Origin: Streptosporangiales bacterium
GTDB lineage: Bacteria > Actinomycetota > Actinomycetes > Streptosporangiales > Streptosporangiaceae
Length of the DNA: 50,768 nt
Direction of reading: 5' to 3'
Assembly: GCA_009380095.1 (NCBI GenBank)
Contig: WHSL01000013.1
Coordinates: forward strand, 1-50,768
Made by a program: the position numbers and the translations under genes. The notes beneath the pieces were generated by a model. The model was given only the letters and a program-made list of their open reading frames with translations, made no database searches and was not told the DNA's origin. Below are positions 39,909 through 48,361 of the stretch, piece by piece (position 1 is the stretch's first letter; each line of letters opens with the position of its first letter).

Positions 39909-40029
39909 GTCTCCACCATCGAACGCGGATCGGGTCTCCACCATCGGTGCGGATCACAGTCCCCACATCGGAGCGGATCACGTCTCCACATCGGTGCGGA
40001 TCGCGGTCTCGCATCATCGGGCGCGGATC
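39909..40029. repeat. Five imperfect ~24-bp tandem repeats upstream of fakA
   Basis: Units start at 39909, 39934, 39959, 39982 and 40006 and follow the pattern GTCTCCA(C)CATCG..GCGGATC. They end 19 bp before the chosen fakA start. Spacers are only 2-3 bp, so this is a tandem array and not a CRISPR. Each unit contains GGATC near its end. The array could be a multi-site operator or a slippage product. Confidence 0.8.
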
Positions 40030-40228
40030 ACTGCCTACCGCCGCCGGGCGCCCGGCAACACCCAGGCGCGCGGATCGTGCCGAGTTCGGTACGTTCCGCC
40101 CGCGCGGCCTCCCCGCGGTCCAGCCGCACGGACCGGCCGCACACCGCACGGCCCGGCCGGTGGTCCCGCCGGTACGGCCACGGCCGCCGATCCGAGGCTG
40201 TAGCATGAACGCGCCCGGCCTGCGCCGA

Positions 40229-40259
40229 TTGGCGGGGCACTGCGATCGTCCGATACTCT
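40229..40259 (+). promoter_or_regulatory. Possible rpmB promoter
   Basis: TTGGCG (40229-40234) and TACTCT (40254-40259) are 19 bp apart, about 120 bp before rpmB. They lie in one of the few less GC-rich stretches of the fakA-rpmB gap (GATACTCTTAGACGG). Similarity to the vegetative consensus is modest. Confidence 0.3.
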
Positions 40260-40377
40260 TAGACGGTTGGACCGTGCGTTCGCCCGCCGGGCCCGCATCG
40301 CTGATCTTCGGTAGGTAGGACTCTTCGGTGAGACCTGTGCGCCCTGCGCAGGCCCCGAATCTTCGATTGGAGTTACC

Positions 40378-40563
40378 GTGGCTTCCGTCTGCGACGTCTG
40401 CGGCAAGGGGCCGACCTTCGGCAACAGGATCTCGCACTCGCACCGCCGCACCCGTCGCCGCTGGAACCCCAACATCCAGACCGTGCGCACGCTGGTCGGC
40501 CGCACGCCGAAGAAGCTGAACGTGTGCACGTCCTGCCTCAAGGCCGGCAAGGTGGCGCGCTGA
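40378..40563 (+). CDS. rpmB: 50S ribosomal protein L28
   Basis: 61 residues. It begins [20 protein letters not shown] and ends [14 protein letters not shown], with two CxxC pairs (zinc-binding C+ form). The [14 protein letters not shown] core is normal. Start GTG 40378 with GGAG six bases upstream. It is followed by a strong hairpin terminator. Position next to fakA-recG is conserved. Confidence 0.98.
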   Translation: MASVCDVCGKGPTFGNRISHSHRRTRRRWNPNIQTVRTLVGRTPKKLNVCTSCLKAGKVAR

Positions 40564-40584
40564 CCCGGCGCCCCTGAGCCTTCC

Positions 40585-40617
40585 AAGGTCCGCCCCGCCC
40601 CGCGCGCGGCGGACCTT
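40585..40617 (+). terminator. Terminator of rpmB
   Basis: A perfect 10-bp stem, AAGGTCCGCC (40585-40594) with GGCGGACCTT (40608-40617), closes a 13-base GC loop 22 bp after the rpmB stop. Its symmetry lets it serve the convergent M20 remnant as well. There is no T-run. Confidence 0.8.
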
Positions 40618-40649
40618 CGCATGTCCGGAGTCGGCACCGGTGACGGCGG

Positions 40650-41366
40650 TCAGGCGGCGAGCCGCCGCAGCGCCAGCTCGGCGAGGACGGCCGCACCGTC
40701 GGGAAGCACCCCGTCGTCGTACCGCGCGTACGGCGAGTGGTTCATCGGCGCGTCCAGCGGATCGGCGTCCGGCGGGCAGGCGCCGAGCATGATCATGGCC
40801 CCGGGCACCTCCGCGAGCACCCGGCTGAAGTCCTCTGAGGCGGGCATCGGGTTCGGCATCGGGCGGTACCGCGCGTCGCCGAGCAGCCCACGGACCGTAC
40901 CGGCGGCGAACTCCGCCTCCACCGCGTCGTTCACGGTCGGCGGATAGATCTCCACGTACTGCGCGTCCCCCTCGAGCCCGTGCGCTGCCGCGATGCCCTC
41001 GCACACCCGCCGCGCGCCCTCCCGCAGGATCCGCTGCGTCGCCACCGAGAAGGACCGCACGGTCGCGGTGAACTCGGCCGTCTCCGGGATGATGTTCTGC
41101 AGCGTGCCGGCCCGCAGCAGGCCGACGGTGAGCACCGCGGGGTCGAAGACCGGCACGTTGCGGGTGATGAAGTTCTGCAGCGCCAGCACCATCTCGCACG
41201 CCACCGGCACCGGGTCCTTGGCGAAGTGCGGCATCGAGCCGTGCCCGCCCCGGCCGCGCACCGACATCAGCACCATGCCGCACACGGAGAGCGCGAGCAG
41301 GGCGGCGGCGAGCAGGCCGAGGCTCCAGAGCCGGCGCGCGGTCCGTACCGGGGCAGTCGCGGTCAC
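40650..41366 (-). pseudogene. M20-family peptidase remnant fused to an unrelated membrane-anchor N-terminus
   Basis: 238-residue frame. From about residue 37 it matches the second half of M20D amidohydrolases: the lid domain (GRGGHGSMPHFAKDPV, NIIPETAEFTATVR) and the last zinc-ligand segment (NHSPYARYDD). The ~180-residue N-terminal half of the catalytic domain, which carries the other zinc ligands, is missing. In its place is a 30-residue leader with one membrane segment (LWSLGLLAAALLALSVCG). GTG 41366 overlaps the DUF3515 stop by 4 bp, so the leader probably belongs to an original operon gene and was joined to the peptidase by a deletion near 41255-41280. Peptidase activity is very unlikely. 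Confidence 0.78.
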
Positions 41367-41836
41367 AGCACTCCGGCGGGCTTGGACGGGATCACGGCGC
41401 TGATCGTGTCGCTCAGCGTGACCAGCACGTCCGGGGCCCGGTAGTCGCCGGGGAGCGTCACCTCCACGTACGCCTCGCGCCCCACCGCCGTGTAGGAGGT
41501 GGGCTTGTCAGGGGGCAGCGGCAGCCAGGAGATGTCGTTGACCACGGTCAGCTCCGAGGTGGGCATCAGCCCCTCCGGCCGGGGCACGCCGCAGCGCAGC
41601 GCGATGGCCGGGTCTCCCCAGACCATCGTGTACTCGGACGCGGGCTCGGTACGGCCCCGCGCCGCGCCGGCCAGCGTCTGCGGCAGCCGTTCCTGCAGCC
41701 GCCCGCAGAGCACGCCGGTCGCGGCGTCCGGCGTGGGCGGCGGCACCTCCACCGCGCCTCCCGAGCAGGCCGCCAGCAGGGCGGCCGAAATTATCGCGGC
41801 GAGCGGAGGCGCGGCGCGGGAGACCTTACGGAACAT
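41363..41836 (-). CDS. DUF3515 lipoprotein
   Basis: 157 residues. Lipobox LAAC with the Cys near residue 24, then a DUF3515-like domain (VLCGRLQERLPQTLAG, MVWGDPAIALRCGVPRP, ISWLPLPPDKPTSYTAVGR). This actinobacterial family normally neighbours ddl, thiL and an Lrp-like gene. Start ATG 41836 overlaps the upstream stop by one base (TGATG). Function unknown; exported and lipid-anchored. Confidence 0.88.
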   Translation of the reverse strand: MFRKVSRAAPPLAAIISAALLAACSGGAVEVPPPTPDAATGVLCGRLQERLPQTLAGAARGRTEPASEYTMVWGDPAIALRCGVPRPEGLMPTSELTVVNDISWLPLPPDKPTSYTAVGREAYVEVTLPGDYRAPDVLVTLSDTISAVIPSKPAGVL

Positions 41837-42069
41837 CAAATGTGCACGATCGGACACGTCAGGGTGCGGGTGATGCCCTCCACCGTCTGGATCCGGGCGA
41901 CGACGAGCTTGCCCAGCTCGTCGACGTCCTTCGCCTCGGCGCGCACGATCACGTCGTACGGCCCGGTGACGTCCTCGGCCTGCGTGACGCCGGGCAGCAC
42001 GGCGATGTGCCGTGCCACGTCGGCGGCCTTGCCGACCTCGGTCTGGATCAGGATGTAGGCCTGGACCAT
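41836..42069 (-). CDS. Stand-alone Lrp/AsnC ligand-binding (RAM) domain protein
   Basis: 77 residues with no helix-turn-helix. It is a beta-alpha-beta-beta-alpha-beta RAM domain (VQAYILIQTEVGKAADVARH, GPYDVIVRAEAKDVDELGK, VEGITRTLTCPIV). Such small proteins bind amino acids or oligomerise with full-length Lrp regulators. Start ATG 42069. Divergent from thiL with a 64-bp gap and translationally linked to DUF3515. Confidence 0.9.
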   Translation of the reverse strand: MVQAYILIQTEVGKAADVARHIAVLPGVTQAEDVTGPYDVIVRAEAKDVDELGKLVVARIQTVEGITRTLTCPIVHI

Positions 42070-42133
42070 CGTGTCCTCCCGACAGGGGCGTCCGATGATC
42101 GGAGTGTGGACGGCCCACCGTACCCTGACGAGG

Positions 42134-43300
42134 GTGTCGATCACTATCGGGGAGGTCGGCGAGTTCGGGCTCATCGCCCGGCTGGTGGCGGATCTGCCCC
42201 GTACGTCCGATCTTGTCCTCGGTCCCGGAGACGACGCGGCGGTGCTCCGGGCTCCGGACGCGCGTGTCGTCGCCACCACCGACCTGCTGGTGGACGGCCG
42301 TCACTTCCGCCGCGACTGGTCGTCGCCCCGCGACGTGGGGCACAAGGCCGCCGCGCAGAACCTCGCCGACGTGGCCGCGATGGGGGCCCGGCCGACCGGG
42401 CTGCTGCTCGGCCTCGCCGCGCCGCCGGACCTTCCGGTGGCCTGGGCGGAGGAGATGATGGCCGGCCTCGCCGCGGAGGCCGCCGCGGCCGGCGCGGTCG
42501 TCGCGGGCGGGGACGTGGTGGCCTCGCCGGTGCTCACCCTGGCCGTGACCGCGCTCGGCGACCTGGGCGGCCGGCAGCCGCTCACCCGGTCCGGCGCCCG
42601 GCCGGGCGACGTGGTGGCCGTCGCCGGGGACCTGGGCCGCTCCGCCGCCGGCCTCGCCCTCCTCGCCGCCGCAACCCCCGACCCCCATCGGCCCGACCAC
42701 CCCGGCAGCCCCGGCCACCCCGACCACCCCGGCAGCCCCGGCAGCCCCGGCCACCCCGATCATCCCGGCAGCCCCGGCCCCGGCCCCGGCCCCGGCGGTG
42801 CCGATAGCCCCGCCGACCCCGTTGGCCCTGGCAGCGTCGGGGGCCGCGGCGACGCCGGTGGCCGCGATGGCCCCGGCGACGCCGGTGGCCTCGGTGAGGC
42901 GTACGAAGGGCTGGTCGCGGCGCATCGGCGGCCGCGGCCGCCGTACGCGGAGGGCCCGCGGGCGGCGGAGCTCGGCGCGACCGCGCTGATCGACGTCAGC
43001 GACGGCCTGCTGCAGGACCTCGGCCACATCGCCACCGCCTCCGGCGTCGGCGTGGACCTGTTCCCCGAGGTCGCCGAGCCGTCCCCGGAGCTGGCGGCGG
43101 CTGCCGAGGCGCTCGGCGCGGACCCCGTCGCGTGGCTGCTGGGCGGCGGCGAGGACCACGCGCTGCTCGGTACGTTCCCGACCCCTCCCCTCGCCCCCTG
43201 GCGGGTGATCGGACGGGTCAGGGAAGGCACGGGCGTGAGCGTTCCGGGCGTCTCGGGACAAGGCGCCCCACCGACCGGCTGGGATCATTTTCGCGACTGA
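42134..43300 (+). CDS. thiL: Thiamine-monophosphate kinase with collagen-like insert
   Basis: Phosphorylates thiamine monophosphate to the diphosphate cofactor. 388 residues. Motifs: [59 protein letters not shown], then [17 protein letters not shown] and [12 protein letters not shown]. Between GLALLAAA and [12 protein letters not shown] there is a ~70-residue insert (about residues 183-254) of [14 protein letters not shown]-type repeats and Gly-rich sequence. The two flanking segments are adjacent in ordinary ThiL, so the insert sits in a loop and may be tolerated. Start GTG 42134; ATG 42095 is an alternative. Confidence 0.93.
   Translation: MSITIGEVGEFGLIARLVADLPRTSDLVLGPGDDAAVLRAPDARVVATTDLLVDGRHFRRDWSSPRDVGHKAAAQNLADVAAMGARPTGLLLGLAAPPDLPVAWAEEMMAGLAAEAAAAGAVVAGGDVVASPVLTLAVTALGDLGGRQPLTRSGARPGDVVAVAGDLGRSAAGLALLAAATPDPHRPDHPGSPGHPDHPGSPGSPGHPDHPGSPGPGPGPGGADSPADPVGPGSVGGRGDAGGRDGPGDAGGLGEAYEGLVAAHRRPRPPYAEGPRAAELGATALIDVSDGLLQDLGHIATASGVGVDLFPEVAEPSPELAAAAEALGADPVAWLLGGGEDHALLGTFPTPPLAPWRVIGRVREGTGVSVPGVSGQGAPPTGWDHFRD
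42694..42797 (+). repeat. Pro/Gly-encoding tandem repeats inside thiL
   Basis: Imperfect 9-bp-based units (CACCCCGGC, AGCCCCGGC, CACCCCGAC) repeat in phase, ending in CCCCGG hexamers. They encode PGS/PGH/PDH triplets and then PGPGPG. A looser echo (GGCGACGCCGGTGGCC repeated) continues to about 42895. All units are multiples of three, keeping thiL open. Confidence 0.85.
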
Positions 43301-43443
43301 CGGCAACGGCCCGTACCCCCTGCGTAGTATCGCCTCCGGGGGCCGAATACGCCCCTGACCAGCGGCGTGTCGGGGGTTGGCCGCGTCGGGTGGCGACGGG
43401 CCCGAAAGTGTTGGTATACATCCCCGGACACGGGGAGGGACCC

Positions 43444-44160
43444 ATGAGACGCCATGGCGTACAGGATCCATCGCCGGCGCGCCCGCGCCGCGTGGATGAT
43501 CGGCACCTGTCGTGGAAGCGACGTGCCGCCTCCGCCGTGACCACGTCCGCCGTCATCGTCGGCCTCGGCACCCTCGCGTACGGAAGCACGCACACCTACC
43601 TCGGCTTCATCTCCGATCCGCCGCGACACGAGTCCGCCGGCACGCCACCGTTCCCACGGCCGCCCACCGCTCCGCCGTCGGCGGACGTCTACCGCTCGGC
43701 CTCGCCCGCGCCCGAGCGGGCCACCAGAGAGGCCCGCGACACCGCCCGGCCGGCCGGGCCCGCGCCGCGCGACACGCCGCGCATGCGGACCACCGCCACG
43801 CCGGAGGCGAAGATCCCGCCCCGCCCGCCGTACGCGACCCGCACGCCCCGGCCGGTGACCTTCGACTACGAGACCCACCCGGGCGAGGGCGGCGACTTCA
43901 CCGGCAGCGTGACCATCCACAACGTGGGCGAGGGGCCGATCGAGCAGTGGCGGCTGGCGCTCGCCTTCTCGGACGCCCGGGTCAGCAGCGTGCTCGACGC
44001 GCTCGGCGAGCCCACGCTGAACGGCCTGATCGCGGGCGGCCTGCTCGGTCCCCCGCGAATAGACCCCGGCGAGTCGCTCACCGTGACCTTCACCGCCGAG
44101 GGCGACGCCTCGGGCGGCGTTGCCTGCCGATTCAACGGCGACCCGTGCACACTCCACTGA
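43444..44160 (+). CDS. Membrane-anchored protein with CBM2-like domain
   Basis: 238 residues. A short basic N-terminus precedes one membrane segment (about 30-50), then a Pro/Ala/Arg/Thr-rich linker (~60-135). The C-terminal ~100 residues resemble a family-2 carbohydrate-binding module: [21 protein letters not shown], a variable middle, [15 protein letters not shown], ending CRFNGDPC. It lacks the N-terminal Cys of classical CBM2s, and only one aligned surface Trp is visible. Start ATG 43444 with GGGGAGGG upstream. Probably displays the domain outside the membrane; the ligand is unknown. Confidence 0.65.
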   Translation: MRRHGVQDPSPARPRRVDDRHLSWKRRAASAVTTSAVIVGLGTLAYGSTHTYLGFISDPPRHESAGTPPFPRPPTAPPSADVYRSASPAPERATREARDTARPAGPAPRDTPRMRTTATPEAKIPPRPPYATRTPRPVTFDYETHPGEGGDFTGSVTIHNVGEGPIEQWRLALAFSDARVSSVLDALGEPTLNGLIAGGLLGPPRIDPGESLTVTFTAEGDASGGVACRFNGDPCTLH

Positions 44161-44191
44161 GCGCTCGGTGAGTACGCCGTAATCTGGGCGC

Positions 44192-44989
44192 ATGACGCAG
44201 ACCCCGCCATGCGTGCTCACCGTCGCCGGCTCGGACTCCGGCGGCGGCGCGGGCATCCAGGCCGACCTCAAGACCATGCAGGCCTTCGGCGTGCACGGGA
44301 TGAGCGTGATCGCGGCCGTCACCGCGCAGAACTCCCTCGGCGTGCAGGGCTACTGGGAGCTGCCCGCCGAGGCCGTACGGGCCCAGCTCGACTCCGTCCT
44401 GTCCGACATGGGCGCGCGGGCCGTGAAGACCGGCATGCTCGCCTCCAGCACGCTCGTCGAGACGGTCGCCGAGGTCCTCGGCGGGCTCGACGTCCCGGTG
44501 GTGATCGACCCGGTCGGGGTCTCCAAACACGGCGACCCGCTGCTCGCCCCGGACGCGGTCGGCGCGCTGCGCGAGCGGCTCATCCCCACCGCCACCGTGG
44601 TCACCCCCAACCTGTGGGAGGTCGAGCAGCTCACCGGGGTCAAGGTCACCGAGGAGTCGGAGCTGCGCCGCGCCGCCGAGGCGATGCACGCGCTGGGCCC
44701 GCGGTGGGTGCTGATCAAGGGCGGGCACCTCAGCGGCGATCCGGTGGACCTGCTGTTCGACGGCGACCACGAGTACCGCTTCGGCGCCGAACGGCACGAC
44801 AACATGCACACGCACGGCACCGGCTGCACGCTCGCCTCCGCGATCGCCTCCGGGCTCGCCCTGGGCCGTGACATGGTGGGCGCCGTGGAAGACGCGAAGG
44901 CGTACACCACCGGTGCGATCGCGCACGGCTACCCGCTCGGCGCGGGCATCGGCCCGGTCGACCACGCCTGGCGGCAGCGGGCTCATTGA
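44192..44989 (+). CDS. thiD: Hydroxymethylpyrimidine/phosphomethylpyrimidine kinase
   Basis: Two-step kinase supplying HMP-PP for thiamine synthesis. 265 residues, normal length. It starts [21 protein letters not shown], with [15 protein letters not shown] and [13 protein letters not shown]. The active-site motif [20 protein letters not shown] is complete. Start ATG 44192. On the same strand as thiL; together they cover two thiamine steps although a CBM2-like gene lies between them. Confidence 0.96.
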   Translation: MTQTPPCVLTVAGSDSGGGAGIQADLKTMQAFGVHGMSVIAAVTAQNSLGVQGYWELPAEAVRAQLDSVLSDMGARAVKTGMLASSTLVETVAEVLGGLDVPVVIDPVGVSKHGDPLLAPDAVGALRERLIPTATVVTPNLWEVEQLTGVKVTEESELRRAAEAMHALGPRWVLIKGGHLSGDPVDLLFDGDHEYRFGAERHDNMHTHGTGCTLASAIASGLALGRDMVGAVEDAKAYTTGAIAHGYPLGAGIGPVDHAWRQRAH

Positions 44990-45024
44990 CCGAGCGCGCA
45001 TCGACACGAGGAGGAGGGCGGGAG

Positions 45025-46626
45025 ATGGCCGTACGCCGCCCTTCGCTGATCATTTCGGTGTCGGCGGTGGTCGGCCTCGTCACCGGTCTCTTGTCGGTGC
45101 CCGCGCGGGCACCGCTCGCCGGTGCCGGCGCCTCCGGGGCGGCGGCCCGGCTGCCGCTCGGCGCGCCCGGGTTGCCGGAGGTCCGGCACGAACGCCGGCT
45201 CGCGCCCGGCGTCACGCTCACCACCGTCGTACGGGGCCGGCTCTCCCCCGGTGACCGATGGACCCTCACCGTGCCGGTGCAACCGGGGCGCCCCGGCGAC
45301 GACCGCGACCTCGGCCCGCCCGCGGCCGCGCAGGCCATGGCCGAACGGGTCCGCAAGGCCGGGCTGGAGCCGCGGATCGAGCCGGTCACCCCGCCGCGCC
45401 GCACCGACCTGGGCACGCCCACCGTGGAGTACGGGGTCCGCGTCGGCCTCTACCGGGACGCGGCGGCGGCCCGCGCCGACCGGGACAGGCTGGCCCACGC
45501 CGGACTCCGCCCCGCCTTCCGGATGGTGGACCGCGAGGGCGCCCCCACCACCGGCCCCTGGCGCGTCGCCGTGCTGACCGTGGATCCGGAGGCGTTCCAC
45601 GGCTCCGTGGTCGCGGAGCTGGGCGATTCCGTCCGCGACCCGGAGAAGGTGACCGAGACGGCCCGCCGTACCGCGGCGGTGGCGGCCGTGAACGGCGGCT
45701 TCTTCGTGCAGCACGACGCCGACGGGGCACCCGGGGATCCGGTGGGCATCGCGGTGTCCCGGGGACGGCTGCTCAGCGAGGCGGTGGCCGGCGCGCCGGC
45801 CTTGGTGCTCCGGGCGGACGGCCGCCCGTCCATCGCCGAGCTCGCCACCACCGGCGAGGTACGGATGGGCAGCGCGCTGCGCGAGCTGGACGGCGTGAAC
45901 CGGGAGCCGGGCAAGATCGTCGGCTGCGGCGGGCGCGGCGGCGACCGGCCCACCGAGCGGCCGCTCCGCGAGACCTGCACCGACGACAGCGAGCTGATCT
46001 CCTACACGCCCGAGTACGGCCCGCGCACCCCCGGCGGCGACGGCACCGAGGCCGTGATCGGCGCGGACGGACGGGTCATCGACGTACGCGAGCGCGGCGG
46101 GACGATCCCGGCCGGCGGCAGCGTGCTCGCCGGCACCGGGTCGGCCGCGGCGTGGCTGCGCGAACCGGGGCACTCGGGGACCGCGGTGACCGTACGGCAC
46201 GGGATCACCGGCCCACGCGGCCGGCCGTACGCGATCGGCCCGCGCGACTCGGTGGTTTCCGGCGGGCCGCGGCTGGTCACCGGCGGGCGGGTGCTGGTGG
46301 AGGCCCGCGCCTCGGGGCTGGCGAGCGACGACCCAGGCTACTCGTACCTGGGGCTGGTGCGGCGGGACCCGCGCACGATGGCCGGGATCGACGCCTACGG
46401 CAGGCTGCTGCTGGTGACGGTGGACGGGCGGGACGGGCAGAGCGTCGGCGTGTCGTTCACCGAGGGCGCGGAGCTGATGCGCTCGCTCGGCGCCGTCGAG
46501 GCGCTGAACCTCGACGGCGGCGGCTCCACCACCATGGCCGTCGGCGGCCGGCTGCTCAACCGCCCGTCGGAGGAGAAGGGCGAGCGCGCCGTGGGCGAGG
46601 CCCTCCTCGTCCTCCCCGCCCGCTGA
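45025..46626 (+). CDS. Secreted phosphodiester glycosidase (NAGPA) family protein
   Basis: 533 residues. Signal peptide of about 28-35 residues. A SPOR-like segment (VEYGVRVGLYRDAAAARADRDRLAHAG, shortened here: YGVRVGLYRD) lies near 140-175. The NAGPA domain follows, with VAAVNGGFF, ELISYTPEYG, RRDPRTMAGIDAYG and the ending NLDGGGSTTMAV. The human relative uncovers mannose-6-phosphate; bacterial members act on cell-wall or teichoic-type phosphodiesters. Start ATG 45025 with GGAGG upstream. Begins 35 bp after thiD. Confidence 0.88.
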   Translation: MAVRRPSLIISVSAVVGLVTGLLSVPARAPLAGAGASGAAARLPLGAPGLPEVRHERRLAPGVTLTTVVRGRLSPGDRWTLTVPVQPGRPGDDRDLGPPAAAQAMAERVRKAGLEPRIEPVTPPRRTDLGTPTVEYGVRVGLYRDAAAARADRDRLAHAGLRPAFRMVDREGAPTTGPWRVAVLTVDPEAFHGSVVAELGDSVRDPEKVTETARRTAAVAAVNGGFFVQHDADGAPGDPVGIAVSRGRLLSEAVAGAPALVLRADGRPSIAELATTGEVRMGSALRELDGVNREPGKIVGCGGRGGDRPTERPLRETCTDDSELISYTPEYGPRTPGGDGTEAVIGADGRVIDVRERGGTIPAGGSVLAGTGSAAAWLREPGHSGTAVTVRHGITGPRGRPYAIGPRDSVVSGGPRLVTGGRVLVEARASGLASDDPGYSYLGLVRRDPRTMAGIDAYGRLLLVTVDGRDGQSVGVSFTEGAELMRSLGAVEALNLDGGGSTTMAVGGRLLNRPSEEKGERAVGEALLVLPAR

Positions 46627-46714
46627 CCTCGGGGTCATGCGGACGGCCGTGGCCTCATCCGGCCATCCCGCGTCCGTCCATCGATCATGCCCGGAGCATG
46701 CGGAAAGCCGCTGA

Positions 46715-46730
46715 TTTGGGGGCCCCCAAA
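46715..46730. terminator. 16-bp perfect palindrome between convergent genes
   Basis: TTTGGGGGCCCCCAAA is self-complementary over 16 bp. It lies about 90 bp after the glycosidase stop and 100 bp before the lyase stop, so suits a bidirectional terminator. A short CATGC/GCATG hairpin lies at 46686-46700. Poly-A follows 8 bp later (46736-46740), giving a T-run for the minus-strand reading before the palindrome and not after it. Confidence 0.55.
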
Positions 46731-46828
46731 GACCCAAAAATCGATCGCCGCTGGCCGGTACACCGGCGACTCGGGCGGTCGCGCGGTCGGGCGGTGGCGT
46801 GGTCGCGCCGTCGCGCCGTCGCGCGCCG

Positions 46829-48325
46829 TCAGGGACGGCGGCGGGCCGGGATGGTCCCGGCGGCCAGGCGCGGAAGGAGGCGTTCGGCGGCGGCCAGGTC
46901 CGGGGTGAGCGGGCGGTCTCCGGCACCCTCCGGCAGGGCCGCCGCGACGGCCGCGTACAGCCGCCCGACCGGCGCCGGGGCCAGCGACTCCGGCGTCACC
47001 TCGCGCAGCCGCATCGCCCGCACCGCGCAGACCAGCTCGGCGGCCAGCACCGTACGGAGCGGCGCCACCGAGCCGGTGGTCAGCTCGGCGGCCAGCGGCG
47101 CGAAGCTCGCGTGGTCCTCCACGCCCTGGGACAGCACGACCGTGCCGAGCACCGCGGGCGCGGCGGCCTGACGGAGCCGGGACAGCGCGCCCTGGGACAC
47201 GTATTCCATGGTCATCGCGCCGGAGCTGCCCGCGGGGCCCTGCGCGAGGAACGCGGGCGCGCCGGACAGCTCGGGGTCGAGCAGCGCGGTCACCCGGGCC
47301 GCCGACAGCGACGCCGGGCCGAACAGGGCGAGCCGGAGCGAGTCCAGCGCGACCGCCAGGGGTGCGGCGTGCCAGTTCCCGTTGTGCAGCACGTCGCCGG
47401 AGATGACCAGCGGGTTCTCTGCCGCCGCGTTCAGCTCGATGAGCAGCGCGTCGTAGAGCCGGTGGGCCGCCTCCCAGGCCGGGCCGTGCACCTGCGGCAG
47501 CGCGCGCAGCCCGAACGGGTCCTGCACCCGCCGCGGCACCAGCGGCGCGCCGGCGAGCAGCGCGCGCAGCCGGGCCGCCGCCTCCGCCTGGCCCGGGTGC
47601 GGGCGGGCGCGGTGCACGCGGGGGTCGTACGCCTCGGTGTTGCCGGACAGCGCGACCACCGACAGCGCGCCGACCGCCTCCGCGGCGGTCAGCAGCTCCG
47701 ACAGGTCGAGCAGCGCCAACGCGGCCTCCGCCGTGGTGACCGCGTTGGAGGAGAGCAGCGGCAGCACGTCGGAGTCGCGCAGCCGGACCACCGGCGCGCC
47801 CCGGTCTCGCCACGGCGCGCCGCCGGACAGCGCCTGCCCCAGCTCGGCGAGCGCGGTCAGGTCGCCGGTGCCGAGCCCGCCGCCGCGGTGCAGCACCGGT
47901 ACGGCGCCGGCGCGGGCCGCGGCGGTCAGCGCGTCCACCACGGCCGGGGACACGCCGGAGCCGCCGGCGGCGAGCTGGTTGGCCCGTACGACGAGCGCGG
48001 CGCGGCCCACCTCGGCGGGGTACGGCTCCCCCGCGCCCGCGGTGTGGCTGTCCAGCAGCCGGCGGCCGTGGCCGGTGGGGTCGGCGGTGACGTCACGGTT
48101 GGCGCCGACGCCACTGTTGCGGCCGTACACGACCCGGCGGCGGGCGGCGGCCTCGGCCGCGGCGGCGGAGCGGGCCACCCGGCGGCGCGCGGTGGGCGAC
48201 AGCCGTACGCCGCTGCCGCGGCGCGCCACCGCCGCCACCGACTCCGGCGTGAGCGACCGGCCGTCCAGCTCCACCTCGGACATGAGGGAGCGCCGCGTCA
48301 CCGGTGGTGCCGCGTCGATGCTCAT
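46829..48325 (-). CDS. HAL/PAL-fold aromatic lyase-like protein with non-canonical MIO triad
   Basis: 498 residues of the histidine/phenylalanine ammonia-lyase fold. Compared with Pseudomonas histidine ammonia-lyase (numbers recalled): Tyr53 is Y67 (VVYGRNSGVG), His83 is H94 (DSHTAGAGEP), Gln277 is Q268, Arg283 is R274 (VQDPFGLRALPQVHG), Glu414 is E403 (SQGVEDHASF). The cofactor triad Ala-Ser-Gly is Gly152-Thr153-Gly154 (GGGLGTGDLTAL), Asn195 is Ser192 (PLLSSNAV), Tyr280 is Phe271 and Phe329 is Trp318. The scaffold is intact, so it is not a decayed gene. Whether MIO forms is doubtful. Start ATG 48325 with a GGGGGG ribosome-binding region. Last gene of an operator-controlled operon with a thiol dioxygenase and an amidohydrolase. 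Confidence 0.85.
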   Translation of the reverse strand: MSIDAAPPVTRRSLMSEVELDGRSLTPESVAAVARRGSGVRLSPTARRRVARSAAAAEAAARRRVVYGRNSGVGANRDVTADPTGHGRRLLDSHTAGAGEPYPAEVGRAALVVRANQLAAGGSGVSPAVVDALTAAARAGAVPVLHRGGGLGTGDLTALAELGQALSGGAPWRDRGAPVVRLRDSDVLPLLSSNAVTTAEAALALLDLSELLTAAEAVGALSVVALSGNTEAYDPRVHRARPHPGQAEAAARLRALLAGAPLVPRRVQDPFGLRALPQVHGPAWEAAHRLYDALLIELNAAAENPLVISGDVLHNGNWHAAPLAVALDSLRLALFGPASLSAARVTALLDPELSGAPAFLAQGPAGSSGAMTMEYVSQGALSRLRQAAAPAVLGTVVLSQGVEDHASFAPLAAELTTGSVAPLRTVLAAELVCAVRAMRLREVTPESLAPAPVGRLYAAVAAALPEGAGDRPLTPDLAAAERLLPRLAAGTIPARRRP

Positions 48326-48361
48326 CTTCGTTCCCCCCTCGGCGTGCGGTCCGGTCTCCGC

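Noticed and set aside
39909-40029. CRISPR array
   Set aside because: Repeats are ~22 bp, degenerate and separated by only 2-3 bp, so there are no spacers.
46686-46700. CATGC-CCGGA-GCATG as a separate terminator
   Set aside because: Only a 5-bp stem; the adjacent 16-bp palindrome is the better candidate.
46829-48325. Calling the lyase a straightforward histidine ammonia-lyase (hutH)
   Set aside because: The Gly-Thr-Gly triad and changes at two other key positions make the ordinary reaction uncertain, and no other hut gene is nearby.
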